Below, piece by piece: positions 59,053 to 64,000 of a stretch of 64,000 nt of DNA. The notes beneath the pieces are model-generated. The model did no database searches. It saw nothing but the letters and a program-made list of their open reading frames with translations, and was not told where the DNA came from. The position numbers and the translations under genes were made by a program. Position 1 is the first letter of the stretch. Each line of letters opens with the position of its first letter. Source of the stretch: Acanthornis magna (lineage: Eukaryota > Chordata > Aves > Passeriformes > Acanthizidae); contig JAWUZG010000333.1 in assembly GCA_036785705.1 (NCBI GenBank), forward strand, positions 62,001 to 126,000, written 5' to 3'.

Positions 59053-62000
59053 ATTTGGTTAAACAATACAAAGAATACGTATTATTTTCCACAGCCTTAA
59101 AAGTGTGGGGTTTGCCTTCTTTTTTCCATATATGCCAGATTTCCTCCAGTCTAGGTGTAAGAGCTCACTTTGGGAGGACGTCGCTCCTGAAAAGAGTTAG
59201 GCTTTCTCAGAGTGCTCACACTTCAAAGGAGCAACCAAGAGCAACAGTTATCTGTTACTACTCTCCCTGGCCAGAATTTTCCCATCCTCTGCAGACACTG
59301 CCAGGAAGCAAACTCTTGCTTCATTTTATTTTAGGCAACAAAACAATTCTTTCTAAGCTGTCAGGCTTTTCAAAATATGAGTTCTTGTTGATATTCAGTT
59401 TTTTGGGAATGCAGCCTTAGTGCAAAACCTGTGTGAAATCCAAGGACCTTTGAAAATCTGGTCCTTGTGTGTGCCAGTTTCAACTATATAACATGCTGTA
59501 TATACATGCTGAACATTCAGCATGTAAAAATGCTGGGCATGCAATCTTCCAAAATGCTGGCAGTAACTGCCCAAGTGAGTCATTTACCGGAATAAACAAG
59601 GGATCTTACTCAAAGTAGGCAAGGAACTGCTCTGAATTTCCAGCAGTCTATTTTATACAATGCCAGTGCAAATGTCTTTGCTTTTCATTTTGGTCATTAT
59701 ATCACTGAACAACTAAACAGATGGTATATGAACAGGATGCAAAACATTTAATAATGCCAGGAAAGGTACAGTAATACCAACTGTTCTGGCCTGCTGACCT
59801 TGGCATAGTTTAGAAAACATTGAAAGAAAGATGCATGCCATTTTATTCTCTTTTTTTCCCTCCTGCTTCCTGTTTTGGTCTAACCTCTACAAAAGAGAAG
59901 CTAGAACCTGGAAATTAGACTTAGCTGTTTACATGCAAGGAGAATTCAACACATTTTACCTTGCCCATTTAGTACTAAAGATAGAAAAATAATGCAACCT
60001 GTAAAAGTGCTGCCTCTACAGCCTTATTATCCTTCCCAGGTCTATGGCCAAATATCTCTATAGTACATTAATTATGACCAGAATTTGGCTACAGGTAATT
60101 ATATAAGCTGAAGCTACCAAAAATTTAGCAAACTGCTCCTCCTCGGATGAACTATGGTGCTGGAATGGTAGGACAAGAGGGACACCTACCTCACCTTCCT
60201 TTAAAGCCCAAGAAGTGCAGCCTCTGAATAAGGATTGGTAAGATATCTGCTTTGTCGCCTTTCTTTCTGGACAAAGAGGAGAGGCCAGGAGCAGACAGTG
60301 TCCTCGAGTCAGGTTTTCAAGCCAAACACACATTGCAGATGGTGATATACAAAAATAGGGACGTTAGAAATACTCCTACAATGATATTAGGCTCTTGATT
60401 TTGTCTTTGTCCCAAAGACATGCATTTTTTTCTAACATCTTAACTTCTAGAAAGTAAAACAAAGTAAAAGTCAGAAATGTCAAAGAGTTCATCAGCATTA
60501 ACAGATCAAAAACCACTACAAAATTACAAAATAAGCCCCAACTAAAAACTAAATTAACCCAAGATTTGGGGGAAGTTATTTCAGTCTACATTTCTTATGC
60601 ACATCTCATGACATTTTCATACTTTGGGTTAACTTTAGCATACACAGCTCACTCCTGCTTCCCTGCAAGGGTTGAACTACTTCCATTTTATATTGTCAGC
60701 TAGCTGCACAGACCCTAGCTTTGAAAACATAAAACCATAAATGTCTCATAAAAACAATGATCTTAAAAATATTTGAGCATTTCAACTTTGTTGGGGGATC
60801 TTTGCATGAGAGCACACCACACCACAAAGGTGGATTTAGCAAAGTGGACTCAGTAAACATAGGAAAAAACCTTGTAAGGCCACCTGGCCGTTACAAGACA
60901 ATTTTTCCCCCATATTTGAGCTTTTTTAATAAGAATGAAAAAAGGTGCTTCTAACATCCCTCTTAGCTAAGGTTCTCCCTCACTGAGCCAATAAACCTTC
61001 TTAAGCTATCTGAATTACTTTTTAAATTAAGAGAGCAGCACACATTCCTGCAAATGAGAACAATAAGAGGTTTTTGGCAATGATCCTGCTCACTAATTAT
61101 AATATTTCACATTTATGCACTGCCTTTCATCTCTCAGGGTTCTAGAGTGCTTCACTAAACAGTGGACTCTGTCCACAACTGTTGCCTCCCAGTTATGTCA
61201 CACTTGCTCACAGGACATGCGAAGTCTGACCGACTTCACAGCTGTTTGCCTCACACACAGAGACAAAAATGCCACTGTTGACACTACATTCAATTAATTT
61301 CATTAATATAGAAAGCATAGGAATAATACATTCAAGTCAAGGAAACTGGCCCGATCCAATTGAATCTGGTTGAAAAAGGAAGATGCTACAACCAGGCAAA
61401 CCTACAGTACCTTAAAAGCAATGGCAGCAGCGGAGGTACATCTCCTAAATTCCTCCTGAGAGCAGGGATGTTCCCAGTGTTTACAGTTACACATCAGAAC
61501 CCCTGCCATGGGTGAAGACACTCACACTGGATTGTTTATTATGGCTGCATTTGACCATGAGGATGTTACTCAAAACCAAAGGCCACATGCCAGCATTCCT
61601 CATGGTTGTGGGTCCTCCCTCCAGAAGCTGATCACACAAAGTGAACCACTATGGCCACACTGTCACTGAAGCATAAAAAACCAGCTCTCCCAACCAAGAA
61701 AACCGTGTACAGACTATGTCTGGGTGCCACCTGGTGACGAAACAGCACTAACAAGTCTGCTCAAATACATTAACTGAAGTAAAACCACTCCCAACAAAAA
61801 CATCTCTAGCTGAGAAAGCCCCCACAGCATGGCCCTGTAGGCTTCACACAATCCCCTGCTGGTCTTCATTTCTGACCAACAAAAGCTGGGAAGATGGAGC
61901 AACTCCCACAGTCAAGGTCTTGGCAGAAAAACAGTGCCTGCCCTCCTGCACTCCCCCACCACCAAAATCACAGCTGGGCTCAGCATGGGGCCATTTTCTC

Positions 62001-64000
62001 CCAGGCTTTTTTCTATTAAATATAAGGGATTGTTATTTTGTTTTGTGTTAACAACTGAAAAGTGGTTTTTTTACCCCTGCAAAGCACTGCCATCCCTTAG
62101 ATCCGCAGACTTTGTGTGAGTGCAGAGCTGTGCAATCCATCAGGGAAATCTGTGATTTTGTCCATTGTGCTGGTTGAGTTGTGAGAAGGGCTGTAATGGG
62201 AGCTTTCATGGCCCCAGTAATTCATAGCAAGACACTGCACTAGTGCACATAATCACATGCTGAAGAGGAAAAGGCATTTTGGCAGCAAGGGAGGTGCAGG
62301 GATCTGCAGGAGGTGGCTCTGGCTCCAGCCACGGCTGCTCAGGTCACAGGTCCAGCAGCACAAGCATAAGCTCCCCACACATCTCTTACAGAAACAACAG
62401 CAGTCTGAATCTCATCAGAGTCGCACTGGTTTTAACCCCACACAAACTTCAAAGTTTTCTTGATTTACACACATAAAAGATCAAAATAAGCCCCCCCACC
62501 ATCTTCAGCTCATTGTAAACAAAAAAAATTCTTGCAAGTCTGACTGGCCCAAAAATCAAAGTCCCTGAGCCTTTGCGGGGAGGCAATAAATCTGAACCTT
62601 TCACAAAATTTTTTTTTCAAATAATTGCCAGTTGGGTTGTGTTTCTCATTTAGAAACTTCCATATAATTACAATATTAAAAGAAACATGGTAAAAAGTGT
62701 GACAAGACAGAGCAATTTTAATTTCTGCAAGTATGAAACAATTACAGAAGAAGGACTCACACTCTGCTGAGAGAAACCCCATATCCAGGGCTCAGTGAGC
62801 TAACCAGGAGAGAATACAATTTGCATAATGTTCAATTAGCAGCATAAATATATGCTAATCATACTCAGCTGCAAGCATCTTGCTTTATCTCATGTGCTTT
62901 GTACAACAAAGTAGTATAAAAAATTAAAGAAAAGCTTGTGTTGCAAAACTTAAAGGCAAATCCAAACTTCCTCCAAGTTGAAGCTTGTTCTATAGCTTGG
63001 GATCTTTAGAAGATTTCAGGCAGAGCAGTCCCTGGAGTCTCTTTAACTTGCCCCACACTGACCCACTACCAGCCTATCTCTGCAAAGACCTGCTGACTTA
63101 CTGTTCTCAATACACCATTTTCATCTTGCAGACTTTCCATCTGCTTCACTAAGTTCCAGATCAAGCACAAGTGGTTTCAAAGTTGTTTAAAGCCTAAGTT
63201 GCCACCATCAGCAGTTAAGCACAACAAAGCATCTAACCTGACAGGTCCCACTGTAATAAAAAAATCAAAATAAGGGGGTTCTAAATTAATTTCTCTAAAA
63301 GGCAGGGTTACTCATGACTGCAACTTGGGTTATAGCAAGTCTGTGGGAACATAGAAATGCATTAACTGGTGACCAGAACACATACATTCTGGTTAGTTTC
63401 TTCACAGGTGTTTCTAAAATACTTCTAAGTGCAGGTAAACAAGTATTTTACATTAATTTCTGGTATTTTGTTGAGGGGGAAAAAAGACACCTATAAATCT
63501 CCGCATTAGCAAACTCAGATCATTTGCAGATGCATATACCACTCCAGACACAGCAGGAAGAAAGCCAATCAAACATAAATAAAAGCAGAAGTTGAGATTC
63601 AGGCTTTAAACCAATAAAATATTACTTAAGTAAGGGACTTAGCAAAATCTAAGACACAATTTTAAAGCCTGGTGATGATAGCAAGAGTGGTAGTGACTTT
63701 AAGGGAATGCTTTAGGGTTTTCTATGTCAAAATAAATGCAGACTCAATGCAAAATATTTGCAAATGAGAGAAGTGAGATCTTTGTATATTTTGTGCAGAT
63801 ATATATAAGCATGTAAGAAAGTTCAGACCTAAAAAGAAGCTTTTTTGGTATGGGCGCTGCATGTGTATGCATTTTCTGTTGATTCAAAATCAAAACAGAT
63901 TAGGAAAATCAATACTCAATTCCTTTTCTAGATTTTTATCCACTGTAATACACAAAAGCAATTTAGGTGCTGGCTGCACTGGATCCTTACTTCAGCATTT
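59053..64000. other. Unique DNA, no gene seen
   Basis: It contains the 20-bp palindrome near 59505 and GC-richer patches at 61430-61980 and 62280-62400 with chance frames. At 61118-61137 a good acceptor-like CCTTTCATCTCTCAG lacks a donor partner. No CR1 copy was recognised here. Confidence 0.45.
59505..59524. repeat. Near-perfect 20-bp palindrome
   Basis: CATGCTGAA and its exact reverse complement TTCAGCATG are separated by CA. A further ACATGCTG lies 14 bp to the left. It can form a short hairpin or bind a symmetric dimer. Confidence 0.85.

Noticed and set aside
58866..59420. Longest open frame in the window (184 codons, plus strand)
   Set aside because: It crosses an antisense CR1 fragment (58988-59052) and has no splice or family evidence; the length is by chance.
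1..64000. Prokaryotic systems (operons, CRISPR, phage, toxin-antitoxin), tRNA or rRNA genes
   Set aside because: No repeat-spacer array, no cloverleaf with A/B boxes that I could find by eye, no rRNA-like blocks; CR1 repeats and splice-type signals show a vertebrate genome.

Overview
This window looks like avian nuclear DNA, mostly intronic or intergenic. The basis is repeat content. There are several CR1 LINE fragments with the bird-type 3' end (the ATTCTATGATTCT-like tail, with the upstream 'ggttggactcaatcatcttggaggtcttttccaacct' type motif seen in pieces). The DNA is AT-rich overall and CpG-poor, with short vertebrate-style microsatellites. There is no operon structure, no bacterial promoter or RBS pattern, and no long conserved ORF. 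I could not identify species or locus. The longest open frames (129-184 codons) are chance frames; two of them lie antisense in CR1 copies.

Layout. 1-14 kb: unique AT-rich DNA with an ATGCATAT array (941-1000), a CpG-rich patch behind a G12 tract (7061-7482), a G-quadruplex-capable tract (8360-8379) and a few decayed CR1 pieces. 14.58-14.62 kb: on the minus strand, a 38-nt candidate recursive-splicing exon (polypyrimidine-AG followed directly by GTAAGT, with a second GTAAGT at its end). 19.9-20.1 kb: a minus-strand open segment that could be a terminal coding exon. 21-25 kb: a cluster of CR1 fragments in both orientations. 27-30 kb: candidate conserved non-coding elements. 38-48.4 kb: the best gene evidence. 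A 114-nt plus-strand exon (41704-41817, phase 2/2) is followed 6.3 kb later by a phase-compatible open terminal segment (48165-48324) with a stop codon, an AATAAA and a GT-rich downstream element. 51.3 and 57.9 kb: two short, phase-compatible minus-strand exon candidates. 57.16-57.9 kb: a CpG-retaining, homeodomain/SOX-motif-rich block typical of developmental enhancers. 58.07-58.74 kb: the longest and clearest CR1 copy, followed by a second CR1 piece at 58.99-59.05 kb.

How the parts may fit (inference): the minus-strand exon candidates at 57.9 and 51.3 kb, the conserved-looking block just downstream of the first, and the recursive splice site at 14.6 kb are all what one expects in a long, slowly transcribed vertebrate gene on the minus strand. 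A separate plus-strand gene may end near 48.4 kb. None of the exon calls could be tied to a named protein, so gene symbols are left empty. RNA-seq, whole-genome alignment and RepeatMasker would decide most calls.
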